Origin: SIG77 sp045589595
GTDB taxonomy: Bacteria; Verrucomicrobiota; Lentisphaeria; Victivallales; UBA1829
NCBI GenBank assembly: GCA_045589595.1
Contig: JAZNPK010000041.1
Coordinates: 1 to 64,000 of the forward strand
Direction: 5' to 3'
DNA length: 64,000 bases
Shown: piece by piece, positions 18,390 to 26,867 of the stretch
Layout: each line of letters begins with the position of its first letter
How positions within the stretch are numbered: position 1 is the first letter of the stretch
Made by a program: the position numbers and the translations under genes
The notes under the pieces: generated by a model
Seen by the model: only the letters and a program-made list of their open reading frames with translations
Database searches by the model: none
Told to the model about the DNA's origin: nothing

Positions 18390-19237
18390 TTTTGCGTCTT
18401 CCCTTCCAGACTGACCCGCAGGGCATCGACTCCGTCCGTAAAACGGGGACCCGGGCGGAGAAAAGAATCCACATCCAGCGCACTGTCAGGCTCAGAATAA
18501 GAAAGAGCGCGGATCTGCGGTGCGGCTTTGGAAAAAGGTTTTTCCGCCGCCCAGATGATGTAATCCACCTGATCTTTTGTACGCTGAAGAAATTCCGGCG
18601 AACATTTCACATACCCTTTTTCGTCTCCGAGAATATTCACGCCGCCCGCAAGACGGATGGCAGTATCCGGCAGCGTCCCTGCACCGGCAACCATAACAGG
18701 TTCATCCCAGAGCAGAAACAGGACTTTTTTTCCGGAGGCTTTGCGCTGACCGTTCCGGGTCAACCAGTCGCGGATACGGTTGATCTCTGCCGATGCGGCG
18801 TCGGGGACCTTCAGTTCTTCACCGAGAAGCCGGACCCAGTCCTGATAATCTTCCAGCGTATCGCAGGGCTTGAGGATCACCCGGCAGCCCGCCTGTTCAA
18901 ACAGAGAGCGGAGACGGGGATTCACCAACGCATTGGCAAGGATGAGATCGGGCTTCAAACGCAGTACCGTTTCCGGGACCGGCAGTCCGAACTGACCGAC
19001 GACCGGCGCAGAAAGCGCGGCAGACGGTTTGTTGCAGACATCAGTCCGTCCGGCAAGGGCGTCACCGCACCCCAGCTGAAACACCAGTTCCGTCAACGCC
19101 GGAGCCAGAGATACAACAGAAACGCCGGTCCCGGAAGACCGCCCCTCCGCGATCGGCGTCTGCCGTCCGCAAGCGGCGGTCATCCATGCCGCCGCGAGTG
19201 TGGCGGCGGCGATGAGAACGGCGTACAGTTTTTTCAT
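18386..19237 (-). CDS. periplasmic binding protein of a metal-chelate/cobalamin importer
   Basis: A 283-residue protein with a signal sequence ending in TAACGRQ, probably lipid-anchored. It has the BtuF/FecB helical-backbone pattern: VVSLAPALTELVFQLGCGD, then a Pro-Glu-rich strand, then LRLKPDLILA, and a C-terminal WAAEKPF region. Ligands of this fold are siderophores, heme or vitamin B12. I see no B12 riboswitch, so regulation gives no hint. Its start overlaps the aconitase stop by four bases, which ties expression to an Fe-S enzyme and makes iron the more attractive guess. Confidence 0.88.
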   Translation of the reverse strand: MKKLYAVLIAAATLAAAWMTAACGRQTPIAEGRSSGTGVSVVSLAPALTELVFQLGCGDALAGRTDVCNKPSAALSAPVVGQFGLPVPETVLRLKPDLILANALVNPRLRSLFEQAGCRVILKPCDTLEDYQDWVRLLGEELKVPDAASAEINRIRDWLTRNGQRKASGKKVLFLLWDEPVMVAGAGTLPDTAIRLAGGVNILGDEKGYVKCSPEFLQRTKDQVDYIIWAAEKPFSKAAPQIRALSYSEPDSALDVDSFLRPGPRFTDGVDALRVSLEGKTQK

Positions 19238-21180
19238 TTCAGGTTCAATCTGCCGCCGGCGAGGATAATGGCTTTATCTTCGTCGGTCAATTTTGTTTTG
19301 AGTTCGATCTTGAGGGTGGAGCCATCGGCTTTTTCCACAGTCGCAGTGCCTTCGCCCGCCTTGACAACGGCATGGAGATCGCTGATGCGGATGGCATCGG
19401 CGGGTTCAATGCTGTCGTAATCGGCAGGATTGGCGAAGGTGAATGGGATGATGCCGAAGTTGATCAGGTTTGCGGCATGAATACGTTCGATCGCCATCGC
19501 AATAACGGCTTTGACGCCCAGATACATGGGGCAGATTGCGGCATGTTCGCGGCTGGAGCCCTGCCCGTAACTGTCGCGCCCGACGATCACACCGTGTTTT
19601 CCGGCATCGCGGATAGCGGCGGCACGCTGCGCGAACGTGGGTTTTCCGGGTTCGGTGAAGCGTTCAAAAACAACTTTCGCGTATTCGGGGATATTGCTCC
19701 GGTGTTTAAGGTGGATACCGGCAGGCATAATATCGTCTGTGGATGTTTTGTCCTGCGTCTTGATCGCCACGACGCCGTCCAGAGCGGCGGGCAGCGGCTG
19801 ATTCAGCGGCGGCTGACCGATGGTGGGTTTGCGGATGATCTCCACATTGCTGCCGTCTGCGGGCGGCTGGATCATCATGGAATCGTCTGCAAGGAACTGT
19901 TCCGGTTCGGTGAAGACAGGATATTCCATACCGAGAGTCCGGGGATCGGAAGCCTCACCCGTCAGGGCGGCGGCGGCGGCAGTTTCGGGGCTGACCAGAT
20001 AAGCTTCATCGCCTTTGGTTCCGGTTCTGCCGGGGAAATTCCGGTTGAAAGTACGGAATGTGACGGTGCCGTTTGCGGGGCTCTGCCCCTGACCGATACA
20101 GGGTCCGCAGCCACATTCCAGAATACGGGCGCCGCTGGCAATGATGTCGGCAAGCGCGCCGCTGCGGGCGAGCATTTCCAGAACCTGACGGCTGCCGGGA
20201 GCGATGGCAAGAGTCACATCCGGATGGACGCGTCTGCCTTTGAGCATGGCGGCAACGACTGAAAGGTCACGGTAGGAACTGTTGGTACAGGAACCGATGA
20301 TGACCTGACCGACTTTCATGCCGGAAAGTGAGGCGATGGTATTGATGTTATCGGGGCTGGAGGGACATGCCGCCAGGGGTTCCAGCGTGGAAAGATCGAT
20401 ATCGATCACCCGGTCATATTCGGCATCGGGTCCGGCGGTCAGTTCCCGCCAGTCGGCACCGCGTCCCTGTGCTTCCAGAAACCGTTTTGTCATTTCATCC
20501 GAGGGGAAGATACTGCAGGTGACGCCCAGTTCTGCGCCCATATTGGTCACAGTTGCCCGCTGGGGGACCGTCAGAGAAGCGACGCCGTCGCCGAAATATT
20601 CCGCCACACAGCCCACATTTCCTTTGGTGGTCAGAATGGAAAGGACCTTGAGGATAATATCTTTTGCCGCCACAAAGGGACGGAGTTTACCGGTCAGGCG
20701 GATCCCGATGACTTTGGGATAAGCAAGCCGGAAGGGCTGTCCGCCCATGGCAAGCGCGACATCCAGACCGCCTGCACCGATCGCCATCATACCGATACCG
20801 CCGCCGGTGGGGGTATGGGAGTCGGAACCGAGCAGAGTCTTGCCGGGGATCCCGAACCGTTCCAGATGCACCTGATGGCAGATACCGTTGCCCGGACGGG
20901 AGAACACCACGCCCCGGGACGCCGCCACAGACTGCAGGTACAGATGGTCGTTCCGGTTTTCGGGTCCGTTCTGCATCATATTATGATCCACATAAGAAAC
21001 AGAAAGTTCCGTTGCAACTTTTTTCACGCCCATGGCTTCCAGTTCCAGATACGCCATAGTGCCGGTGGCATCCTGAGTCAGTGTCTGATCGATACGGATC
21101 GCAGCAGGTGCGCCGGCAACGGCTTCGCCGGAAATCATGTGTTCTGCCAGGATCTTCTGTGTTACGGTATTCTTTGCCAT
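19234..21180 (-). CDS. aconitate hydratase (short, Aquifex-type)
   Basis: A 648-residue [4Fe-4S] enzyme interconverting citrate and isocitrate. The cluster ligands are visible in GSCTNSSYRD and CGCGPCIGQGQSP, and the C-terminal swivel domain has VGRDSYGQGSSREHAA. The length and the LDVALAMGG segment fit the roughly 640-residue prokaryotic type rather than AcnA (about 890). A related homoaconitase role is possible but less likely. It is the first gene of a minus-strand operon in which every downstream junction overlaps, ending with the iron/cobalamin-type importer. The small basic protein gene and a terminator lie upstream. Confidence 0.93.
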   Translation of the reverse strand: MAKNTVTQKILAEHMISGEAVAGAPAAIRIDQTLTQDATGTMAYLELEAMGVKKVATELSVSYVDHNMMQNGPENRNDHLYLQSVAASRGVVFSRPGNGICHQVHLERFGIPGKTLLGSDSHTPTGGGIGMMAIGAGGLDVALAMGGQPFRLAYPKVIGIRLTGKLRPFVAAKDIILKVLSILTTKGNVGCVAEYFGDGVASLTVPQRATVTNMGAELGVTCSIFPSDEMTKRFLEAQGRGADWRELTAGPDAEYDRVIDIDLSTLEPLAACPSSPDNINTIASLSGMKVGQVIIGSCTNSSYRDLSVVAAMLKGRRVHPDVTLAIAPGSRQVLEMLARSGALADIIASGARILECGCGPCIGQGQSPANGTVTFRTFNRNFPGRTGTKGDEAYLVSPETAAAAALTGEASDPRTLGMEYPVFTEPEQFLADDSMMIQPPADGSNVEIIRKPTIGQPPLNQPLPAALDGVVAIKTQDKTSTDDIMPAGIHLKHRSNIPEYAKVVFERFTEPGKPTFAQRAAAIRDAGKHGVIVGRDSYGQGSSREHAAICPMYLGVKAVIAMAIERIHAANLINFGIIPFTFANPADYDSIEPADAIRISDLHAVVKAGEGTATVEKADGSTLKIELKTKLTDEDKAIILAGGRLNLK

Positions 21181-21223
21181 AATCTTTCTCGCTCTGTTTT
21201 ATGAGTATATTGTGTGTTCGGAT

Positions 21224-21263
21224 AAAAAAACGGGACGTCTGCACGAAAAACGGCGGACGCCCC
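21224..21263 (-). terminator. rho-independent terminator of the small basic protein gene
   Basis: An 11-position stem with one mismatch (21253-21263 with 21232-21242) is followed on the minus strand by G and then seven T (21224-21230). It separates the small protein from the aconitase operon. Confidence 0.8.
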
Positions 21264-21293
21264 GGTCTTTGCAAGAAGTCTGAGGTCAGACTC

Positions 21294-21452
21294 TTATTCT
21301 TCCGGCTTGGTCTTCGGAAGCGCGCTGATGACCTTCTGACCGGCTTTCCAGCGACCTTCTGCGATAAGCTGGTTGATGCGTTCAAAACGTTTGAGCACGT
21401 TTCTTTTCTTGCGGATCTGGCTTGCGCCTTTCAGGCTCGGATGCTTGGACAT
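21294..21452 (-). CDS. small basic protein, PVC-specific family
   Basis: This 52-residue protein reads MSKHPSLKG, then a basic stretch RKKRNVLKRFERI, then LIAEGRW and a closing LPKTKPEE. The pattern matches the Chlamydia/Verrucomicrobia/Planctomycete small basic protein family, which is of unknown function, possibly ribosome- or nucleic-acid-linked. The open frame begins at 21500, but ATG 21452 is chosen from the family's N-terminus and a GGAG site seven bases away. It has its own near-consensus promoter and terminator, so it is probably strongly expressed. It is the best taxonomic marker in the window. Confidence 0.88.
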   Translation of the reverse strand: MSKHPSLKGASQIRKKRNVLKRFERINQLIAEGRWKAGQKVISALPKTKPEE

Positions 21453-21514
21453 CGTTCTACTCCGTGTTAATAAGTTGTAAAAAATATTTTTTGTTTTCAA
21501 TTCTGCGAAAGAAC

Positions 21515-21542
21515 AATATACTCCGTTTTTTCAAATTGTCAA
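21515..21542 (-). promoter_or_regulatory. promoter of the small basic protein gene
   Basis: On the minus strand TTGACA (21537-21542) is followed after 16 bases by TATATT (21515-21520). TATTGT at 18 bases is an overlapping alternative -10. Confidence 0.7.
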
Positions 21543-21623
21543 GGGGGCAATATATTTTTTACGATTTTTTTCGGTATCTCCCTGCGATCTTGAGGATCCT
21601 GTGCAGAACAATGAAGATCCAAA

Positions 21624-21651
21624 TTGAAAAAAAGAGTTTACGGTGTATATT
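21624..21651 (+). promoter_or_regulatory. promoter of azlCD
   Basis: TTGAAA (21624-21629) and TATATT (21646-21651) are spaced by 16 bases. The region between it and the small basic protein promoter is AT-rich and holds no other feature I can support. Confidence 0.6.
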
Positions 21652-21685
21652 ATAAACTTACTGATTTTCCGGAGATGAACTGATC

Positions 21686-22396
21686 ATGATCAACAAACGC
21701 GTACTGAAAGCGGCATTCACCGTGTCCCTGCCCGTATTGATGGGCTACATGGCAATGGGGATGGCTGCCGGGATCCTGCTGGCAAAGACGACCGATATCG
21801 GCGGTGTGTCTTTCTGGGCATTCGTCACCAGCAGCATCAATATTTCCGGCGCGTTGCAGTTCCTCATTGCCGATTGGGCAAAGAATATGACGCCCATGAC
21901 GCAGGTCATCCTGTTGACTCTGTGCCTGAATCTGCGGTATGCCCTGTACGGTTTTTCCCTGTTGGAACGGTTCAAAAAAGCAAGTCTGCCCGTCCGGTTG
22001 TACCTGATCTGGGCATTGACCGATGAAACTTACGCCATTCAGGTCGCCAACAAAGTACCGGAAGGGGAAGACAGTATTTCCTATTGTCTGGCGGTGGCGG
22101 CATTCGATCATCTTTACTGGGTCGCCGGAGTGGTAACAGGCGCGGTCATCGGCAGCAGCCTGCCTTTCGACTGCAGAGGGATCGATTTCGCCATGACCGC
22201 TCTTTTTCTTGTGATCCTCACCGATCAATGCAGGGCAAAATATAACAGACTGCCCGCCCTGATCGGAGCCGGAGCGGCACTTATCAGCCGCGGTTTTCTT
22301 GATACCGGCAACATGCTGCTCTGTGCGATCCCGCTGATGGTCTGCGCCTTGATCCTTCTTCAATACGCCGCCGGAAAGGAGAAGGCTGACGCATGA
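21686..22396 (+). CDS. azlC: AzlC family branched-chain amino acid exporter, large subunit
   Basis: A 236-residue membrane protein with six or seven hydrophobic segments. The N-terminal region (FTVSLPVLMGYMAMGMAAG) and NLRYALYGFSL match the AzlC family, whose members export branched-chain amino acids with AzlD. GGAG lies before the start. Its stop overlaps azlD by four bases, giving the two subunits coupled translation. Confidence 0.9.
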   Translation: MINKRVLKAAFTVSLPVLMGYMAMGMAAGILLAKTTDIGGVSFWAFVTSSINISGALQFLIADWAKNMTPMTQVILLTLCLNLRYALYGFSLLERFKKASLPVRLYLIWALTDETYAIQVANKVPEGEDSISYCLAVAAFDHLYWVAGVVTGAVIGSSLPFDCRGIDFAMTALFLVILTDQCRAKYNRLPALIGAGAALISRGFLDTGNMLLCAIPLMVCALILLQYAAGKEKADA

Positions 22397-22740
22397 CAAC
22401 TACGGTATCCTATCTGATCCTTCTGACACTTGCGACCGGGGCAACGACCATTTTCCTGCGGGCGTTCCCGTTCCTTCTCTTCGCCAGTGCGAAACAGCCG
22501 CCGAAAATCATTACAGATCTCGGCGCCCTCATCGCACCCGCCTCCATCGCCATGCTTGTGGTGTATTGCTACTGCATGTACTTCAACGGGACCCCCCTGC
22601 CCGATAAAGCGTGGGGTGCCGCTGAACTGATCGCCGGAGCGGTGGTGGTGATACTGCACCTGATCCGGGGAAATCCCCTGCTCTCCATCATTGCCGGAAC
22701 AGCCGTCTATATGGCACTCATCCAGTATGTGTTCTGCTGA
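22393..22740 (+). CDS. azlD: AzlD family branched-chain amino acid exporter, small subunit
   Basis: A 115-residue protein with four hydrophobic segments and the typical N-terminus leading to TIFLRAFPFLLF, then PKIITDLGALIAPASIAML. It is the partner of AzlC and is encoded with a four-base overlap, with AAGGAG inside the end of azlC. Length is normal. Confidence 0.88.
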   Translation: MTTTVSYLILLTLATGATTIFLRAFPFLLFASAKQPPKIITDLGALIAPASIAMLVVYCYCMYFNGTPLPDKAWGAAELIAGAVVVILHLIRGNPLLSIIAGTAVYMALIQYVFC

Positions 22741-22773
22741 CGGTAAAAAAGTGATAAAAGTTGAGAAACGGCA

Positions 22774-22802
22774 TTGTATTTTCAGTGATCCGGTGTTATA
22801 GT
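22774..22802 (+). promoter_or_regulatory. promoter of rpsA
   Basis: TTGTAT (22774-22779) and TATAGT (22797-22802) are spaced by 17 bases. It predicts a leader of about 75 bases before ATG 22883, with a G/C-rich part near 22815-22840. Confidence 0.6.
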
Positions 22803-22882
22803 ATGTGATTGTACGCGCTCCGCACCTGCGGGGCGGATGGTTTTTCGTAACAAGTCAAACTAACCCAAAAGAAAACAAAAAA

Positions 22883-24631
22883 ATGACAACGAAAAAAGAA
22901 ATCGCACCCGAAACTCCCGCCCTGAAGAGCTATGTTGACGACAGCTTTACCGGCACCATGGAAGATCTTCTGAACGGAAGCACGACCAAGCACGAATTTG
23001 CCACCGACACGATCGTCAAAGGCAAAATCGTGGAAATCCGCCCCGACTGCATCCTGGTCGATATCGGCTACAAAGCTGAAGGTGAAATCCCTGCTTCTGA
23101 AGTCCGCAACATGGAAGAACTGAGTGTGGGCGATGAGTTGGATGTTTATCTGACTGAAACTGAAAATGAAAACAACATGCCCGGACTGAGCCTGCAGAAG
23201 GCGATCTCCATCAAGTCCTGGCAGAAGATCACCTCCGAATACGGTGAAGGCAGCATCATCAAGGGTCTGATGAAACACCGTGTCAAAGGCGGTATCATCA
23301 TCGATATCTGCGGTATCGAAGCGTTCCTCCCCGGCTCCCAGATCGATATCGGCCCGGTGAAAAATATGGACGACTTCATCGGCAACGAATATGACTTCAA
23401 GATCCTGAAGATCAACGAAGACCGCCGCAACATCGTTGTTTCCCGCCGCGAACTGCTGGAAGAATCCCGCAAAGACCGCAGAGCCCAGCTGCTCAAGGAA
23501 ATGGCTGTCGGTCAGCTCCGCACCGGTACGGTCAAGAACATCACCGACTTCGGTGCGTTCATTGATCTCGGCGGCGTGGACGGTCTGCTCCACATCACGG
23601 ATATGAGCTGGGGCAGAATCTCCCATCCGGGCGAAATGCTGGAAGTCGGTCAGGCGATCGAAGTGATGATCCTGGATATCGACAACGACAAGGAACGCGT
23701 TTCCCTCGGTCTCAAGCAGAAGAGCCACAATCCCTGGGACGATGTGGAAGCCAAGTACACCGTCGGCAGCGTGATCAAGGGCCGCGTTGTGAACATCATG
23801 CCCTACGGTGCCTTCGTGGAAATCGAACAGGGCGTAGAAGGTCTGATCCACGTTTCCGAAATGAGCTGGACCAAGCGCGTCACCAAAGCCGGCGACGTTG
23901 TCAGCGTTGGCGAAGAAGTGGAAGCTGTTGTGCTTGACATCGACAAAGAAGGCAAGAAGATCAGCCTCGGTCTCCGTCAGAAGACCCGCAATCCGTGGGA
24001 AGTTCTGGCTGAAAAATATCCTGTCGGCAGCAAGATCCACGGCAAAGTCCGCAACATGACCAGCTACGGTGCATTCGTCGAAATCGAAAACGATATCGAT
24101 GGTATGATCCACGTTTCCGATATGAGCTGGACCCGCAAAATCAACAATCCGAACGAAGTTCTCAAAGTCGGTGACGAAGTTGATGCTGTGATCCTGGATA
24201 TCGATCCGCAGCAGCAGAGAATCAGCCTCGGTCTGAAACAGACTGAAAACGATCCCTGGTCCGACATCGAAAACTACTACCAGATCGGTCAGGAAGTCAC
24301 CGGTAAAGTCACCAAGATCACTGCGTTCGGTGCCTTCATCGAACTCTCCAACAAGATCGACGGTCTGGTCCACATCTCCCAGATCAGCAAAGATCGCGTG
24401 GAAAAGGTCAAAGACAAACTCCAGCTCAACGATGATATCAAAGCTCGCGTCATCAAGATCGACAAAGATGAACGCCGCATCGGGTTGAGCATCAAGGCTC
24501 TCGATGAAGACTTCACCGAAGACGACATCAAGGCTGCCGATGAAGAAGTGACTGCCGCTCTGCGCCCGGGCGAAGCCCTCGGCAACATGGGACAGCTCTT
24601 CGACGGTCTCGACCTCGAAAAAGGCGAATAA
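22883..24631 (+). CDS. rpsA: 30S ribosomal protein S1
   Basis: A 582-residue protein built of six S1 RNA-binding repeats. Repeats 3-6 are close copies, each with a GAF(I/V) core such as TDFGAFIDLGGVDGLLH and SYGAFVEIENDIDGMIH. S1 binds mRNA leaders and helps initiation. ATG 22883 is chosen because S1 proteins start close to this point; the frame stays open from GTG 22805, but that would overlap the expected leader. No Shine-Dalgarno sequence precedes ATG: the 25 bases before it are A-rich, as often found for rpsA itself. Six domains match the E. coli type. Confidence 0.95.
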   Translation: MTTKKEIAPETPALKSYVDDSFTGTMEDLLNGSTTKHEFATDTIVKGKIVEIRPDCILVDIGYKAEGEIPASEVRNMEELSVGDELDVYLTETENENNMPGLSLQKAISIKSWQKITSEYGEGSIIKGLMKHRVKGGIIIDICGIEAFLPGSQIDIGPVKNMDDFIGNEYDFKILKINEDRRNIVVSRRELLEESRKDRRAQLLKEMAVGQLRTGTVKNITDFGAFIDLGGVDGLLHITDMSWGRISHPGEMLEVGQAIEVMILDIDNDKERVSLGLKQKSHNPWDDVEAKYTVGSVIKGRVVNIMPYGAFVEIEQGVEGLIHVSEMSWTKRVTKAGDVVSVGEEVEAVVLDIDKEGKKISLGLRQKTRNPWEVLAEKYPVGSKIHGKVRNMTSYGAFVEIENDIDGMIHVSDMSWTRKINNPNEVLKVGDEVDAVILDIDPQQQRISLGLKQTENDPWSDIENYYQIGQEVTGKVTKITAFGAFIELSNKIDGLVHISQISKDRVEKVKDKLQLNDDIKARVIKIDKDERRIGLSIKALDEDFTEDDIKAADEEVTAALRPGEALGNMGQLFDGLDLEKGE

Positions 24632-24669
24632 GCCTGTCATTCAACCGGATTTTTCCGGATGAAGCTGAG

Positions 24670-24703
24670 AACGCTCCGTCAGAAATGGCGGGGCGTTTTT
24701 TAT
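24670..24703 (+). terminator. rho-independent terminator after rpsA
   Basis: A 9-bp stem (24670-24678 with 24689-24697, one G-T pair) with a ten-base loop leads into a T-tract. Confidence 0.85.
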
Positions 24704-24710
24704 TTTCCGT

Positions 24711-24739
24711 TTGCAACCCGGAATATGATGTGATATATT
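24711..24739 (+). promoter_or_regulatory. promoter of the first PHP-domain gene
   Basis: TTGCAA (24711-24716) and TATATT (24734-24739) are spaced by 17 bases, directly after the rpsA terminator. Confidence 0.6.
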
Positions 24740-24774
24740 GTATGCACACCAACATACAATCAAGGAGTATCATA

Positions 24775-25656
24775 ATGGAATATTACGGCAGAAAACTGAA
24801 TGCTTACAAGGCAAATCTGCATACCCATACAACCAATTCCGACGGTAAATTCACGCCGGAGGAGATCATACGCCGTTACGCTGAAGCCGGATATGATGTG
24901 CTGGCGTTCACGGATCACAGCACCGCCAATCCGGTATCGACATACGACGGCAGGGGTATGACGCTCATTTCCGGGATGGAAATGCATCCCACAGGTCCCA
25001 GAGACATCCGCTGGCATCTGTTGGCACTGAATACGCCCGAAGATTTTTCATACGATCCGGAAAAACCCGCACAGGAAGCTGTCGATGCCGCCAATGCCGC
25101 CGGCGGAATGGTCTTCTGTGCGCATCCCTACTGGTGCGGTTTTACAAGTGCGGAGATCATGACGCTGAAAGGGCTGACCGGACTGGAAGTCTACAACGCA
25201 TCCACCCGTTTTATCGGCAAGGAATTCAATATGGTCCACTGGGACGAACTGCTGGATGCCGGATATGATTACCCCGCGATCGCAGTGGATGACATCCATT
25301 CCCATTACTGTTTCGGGTTCGGCTGGACTTATATTCTTGCGGAAAACAAGGATCTGGCATCCATCATCAATGCCCTGAAAAACGGCGATTACTACTCATC
25401 CACAGGTCCGGAAATCCAAAAGCTCTCCATCGAAAACAATATCTTTGAAGCTGAATTTTCACCCTGCACAAAAGTGGTGATCTATTCCGCAAAAAATCGC
25501 GGCGAAACACCGTCACGGGATGCGTTCCTCGAAACGCAGGAAATGACTTCCTGCCGCATGGATGTGAGCCGCTTTGCCCCGGAATATATCCGGCTCCAGA
25601 TCACTGATAAAGACGGAAAAATCGCGTGGAGCAATCCCATCCGGCTGGATAAATAA
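24775..25656 (+). CDS. PHP-domain phosphoesterase
   Basis: A 293-residue protein of the polymerase and histidinol phosphatase (PHP) superfamily. Metal-binding motifs are ANLHTHTTNSDGK near the N-terminus, LAFTDHS, and later FCAHPYW and AVDDIHSH. Such stand-alone PHP proteins hydrolyse phosphoesters of nucleotides or sugars; the substrate is not known. AAGGAG precedes ATG 24775, and the frame upstream starts within the rpsA terminator, so it is not used. It is a single gene with its own promoter. A longer relative is encoded at 33087. Confidence 0.87.
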   Translation: MEYYGRKLNAYKANLHTHTTNSDGKFTPEEIIRRYAEAGYDVLAFTDHSTANPVSTYDGRGMTLISGMEMHPTGPRDIRWHLLALNTPEDFSYDPEKPAQEAVDAANAAGGMVFCAHPYWCGFTSAEIMTLKGLTGLEVYNASTRFIGKEFNMVHWDELLDAGYDYPAIAVDDIHSHYCFGFGWTYILAENKDLASIINALKNGDYYSSTGPEIQKLSIENNIFEAEFSPCTKVVIYSAKNRGETPSRDAFLETQEMTSCRMDVSRFAPEYIRLQITDKDGKIAWSNPIRLDK

Positions 25657-25676
25657 ATATAAATCTGAAAAAACAT

Positions 25677-25705
25677 TTGCAAAGACGACCGGGCGGATGT
25701 ATTTT
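25677..25705 (+). promoter_or_regulatory. promoter of the gene at 25753
   Basis: TTGCAA (25677-25682) and TATTTT (25700-25705) are spaced by 17 bases, 48 bases ahead of the start codon. Confidence 0.55.
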
Positions 25706-25752
25706 ATCCTGTTATATAAAATATGATATTCAACCGGAAGGAACTGCACACT

Positions 25753-26859
25753 ATGGATAAAACAGATTACGAACAGATGGCTTTTTCCTTCTTCGGCGAA
25801 GAAAAAAAAGCCGATGATCTGCCCGCCGCAAAACGGGATTTCGATACGGAAGATGATGCCCTCGATGCCCTGATCTCCGCAACGGAAGAAAACGATGACG
25901 ATCTGCCGCCCTGGGATCTGGAACCCACGGACGATGAAACGGTGAAAAAAGTGTATGACGCCGTGGAAGAAGCGTCGTCAGAAGCTGTGGCAGGCTCAAT
26001 GGCAATGGATATCATCGCCACAATCCGCGAAGTGGAACAGGAAGAAAACGAAGAAAAAACTGCGGAAGAACCCATAACGGAAACCGTGATCGAAACCGGA
26101 AAACGCCGGAACTGTTTCCCGCCCATGTCGGATCAGAATATCCGCCGCGCAGCCGCCGCATTCCTCGCAGCCATGAACCCGGACGGGATCGGATTCCAAT
26201 TCCAGTCCGGGATCCCACGGATCAAAATCGATACCGGAGCGTTCTTCCTCGCACCCGGTCATAAAAATGTTGCCGTGGATCGCACCATCCTGGCAGTGAC
26301 TTGTCTCGACAGAGATAAATGTTGGACCGATGCCGCCCGGAAGGAAAAACTCCTGCAGATGCTCGCAGAAGAAAAACAGAAAAAAGCCGATCTGGAAGAA
26401 ATCCTCAAACAGAAAGAACCGGACCTGAAAGACGATTCCCTGTTCCCCGAATCACAGATCTGGGATTTCTCAAGGACTAAAAACCGCAAATATCATGCCT
26501 GCCTCCGAAATATCGGAAAACTGGAACACGATATCTATCACGGCAGCAAATTTGAACGGCTCGTCTTTGAACAGACCGCTGACGAATATTATCTCGTCGT
26601 CCCCGAAAATCTCATCACAGCAGACGAACTGCCCGCTGAATGGGGTCTCGTCTATGCAGATGAACAGTTCCGGACAAAAGTCATCCGTCACGCAGAAAAA
26701 TGCAGTTCCACACCTGAAAAACGGATCGCTTTCGCCATCCGCTGCGCAGCGTCCACCCTGAACGAAACCATGATCGCAAACGGGATCTCCATCAGTCAGG
26801 ACGGCACAACACGATTCCACCCCCTGCCCAAACGGCGGAAACCATACAGCGCAGAATAA
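25753..26859 (+). CDS. unknown protein with acidic N-terminus, possible nuclease-like core
   Basis: A 368-residue protein that I do not recognise. Residues 1-110 are very acidic and probably disordered (runs of DD and EE). The remainder looks folded. It contains a strand-rich segment around PDGIGFQFQSG and IKIDTG, a charged helix at roughly 200-230, and the line DEYYLVVPENLITADELP followed by WGLVYA. That last line resembles the C-terminal part of MmcB-like and related PD-(D/E)XK DNA-repair nucleases. However, the segment where the E-x-K motif would sit reads AVTCLDRDKCW, so catalytic residues are not evident. AAGGA precedes the start. It ends nine bases before a large palindromic element. 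Confidence 0.6.
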   Translation: MDKTDYEQMAFSFFGEEKKADDLPAAKRDFDTEDDALDALISATEENDDDLPPWDLEPTDDETVKKVYDAVEEASSEAVAGSMAMDIIATIREVEQEENEEKTAEEPITETVIETGKRRNCFPPMSDQNIRRAAAAFLAAMNPDGIGFQFQSGIPRIKIDTGAFFLAPGHKNVAVDRTILAVTCLDRDKCWTDAARKEKLLQMLAEEKQKKADLEEILKQKEPDLKDDSLFPESQIWDFSRTKNRKYHACLRNIGKLEHDIYHGSKFERLVFEQTADEYYLVVPENLITADELPAEWGLVYADEQFRTKVIRHAEKCSSTPEKRIAFAIRCAASTLNETMIANGISISQDGTTRFHPLPKRRKPYSAE

Positions 26860-26867
26860 ATATAAAT

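Noticed and set aside
22796..24640. 614-codon open frame antisense to rpsA
   Set aside because: It mirrors the repeated S1 domains, has no ribosome site and no recognisable motif. The plus strand is certain.
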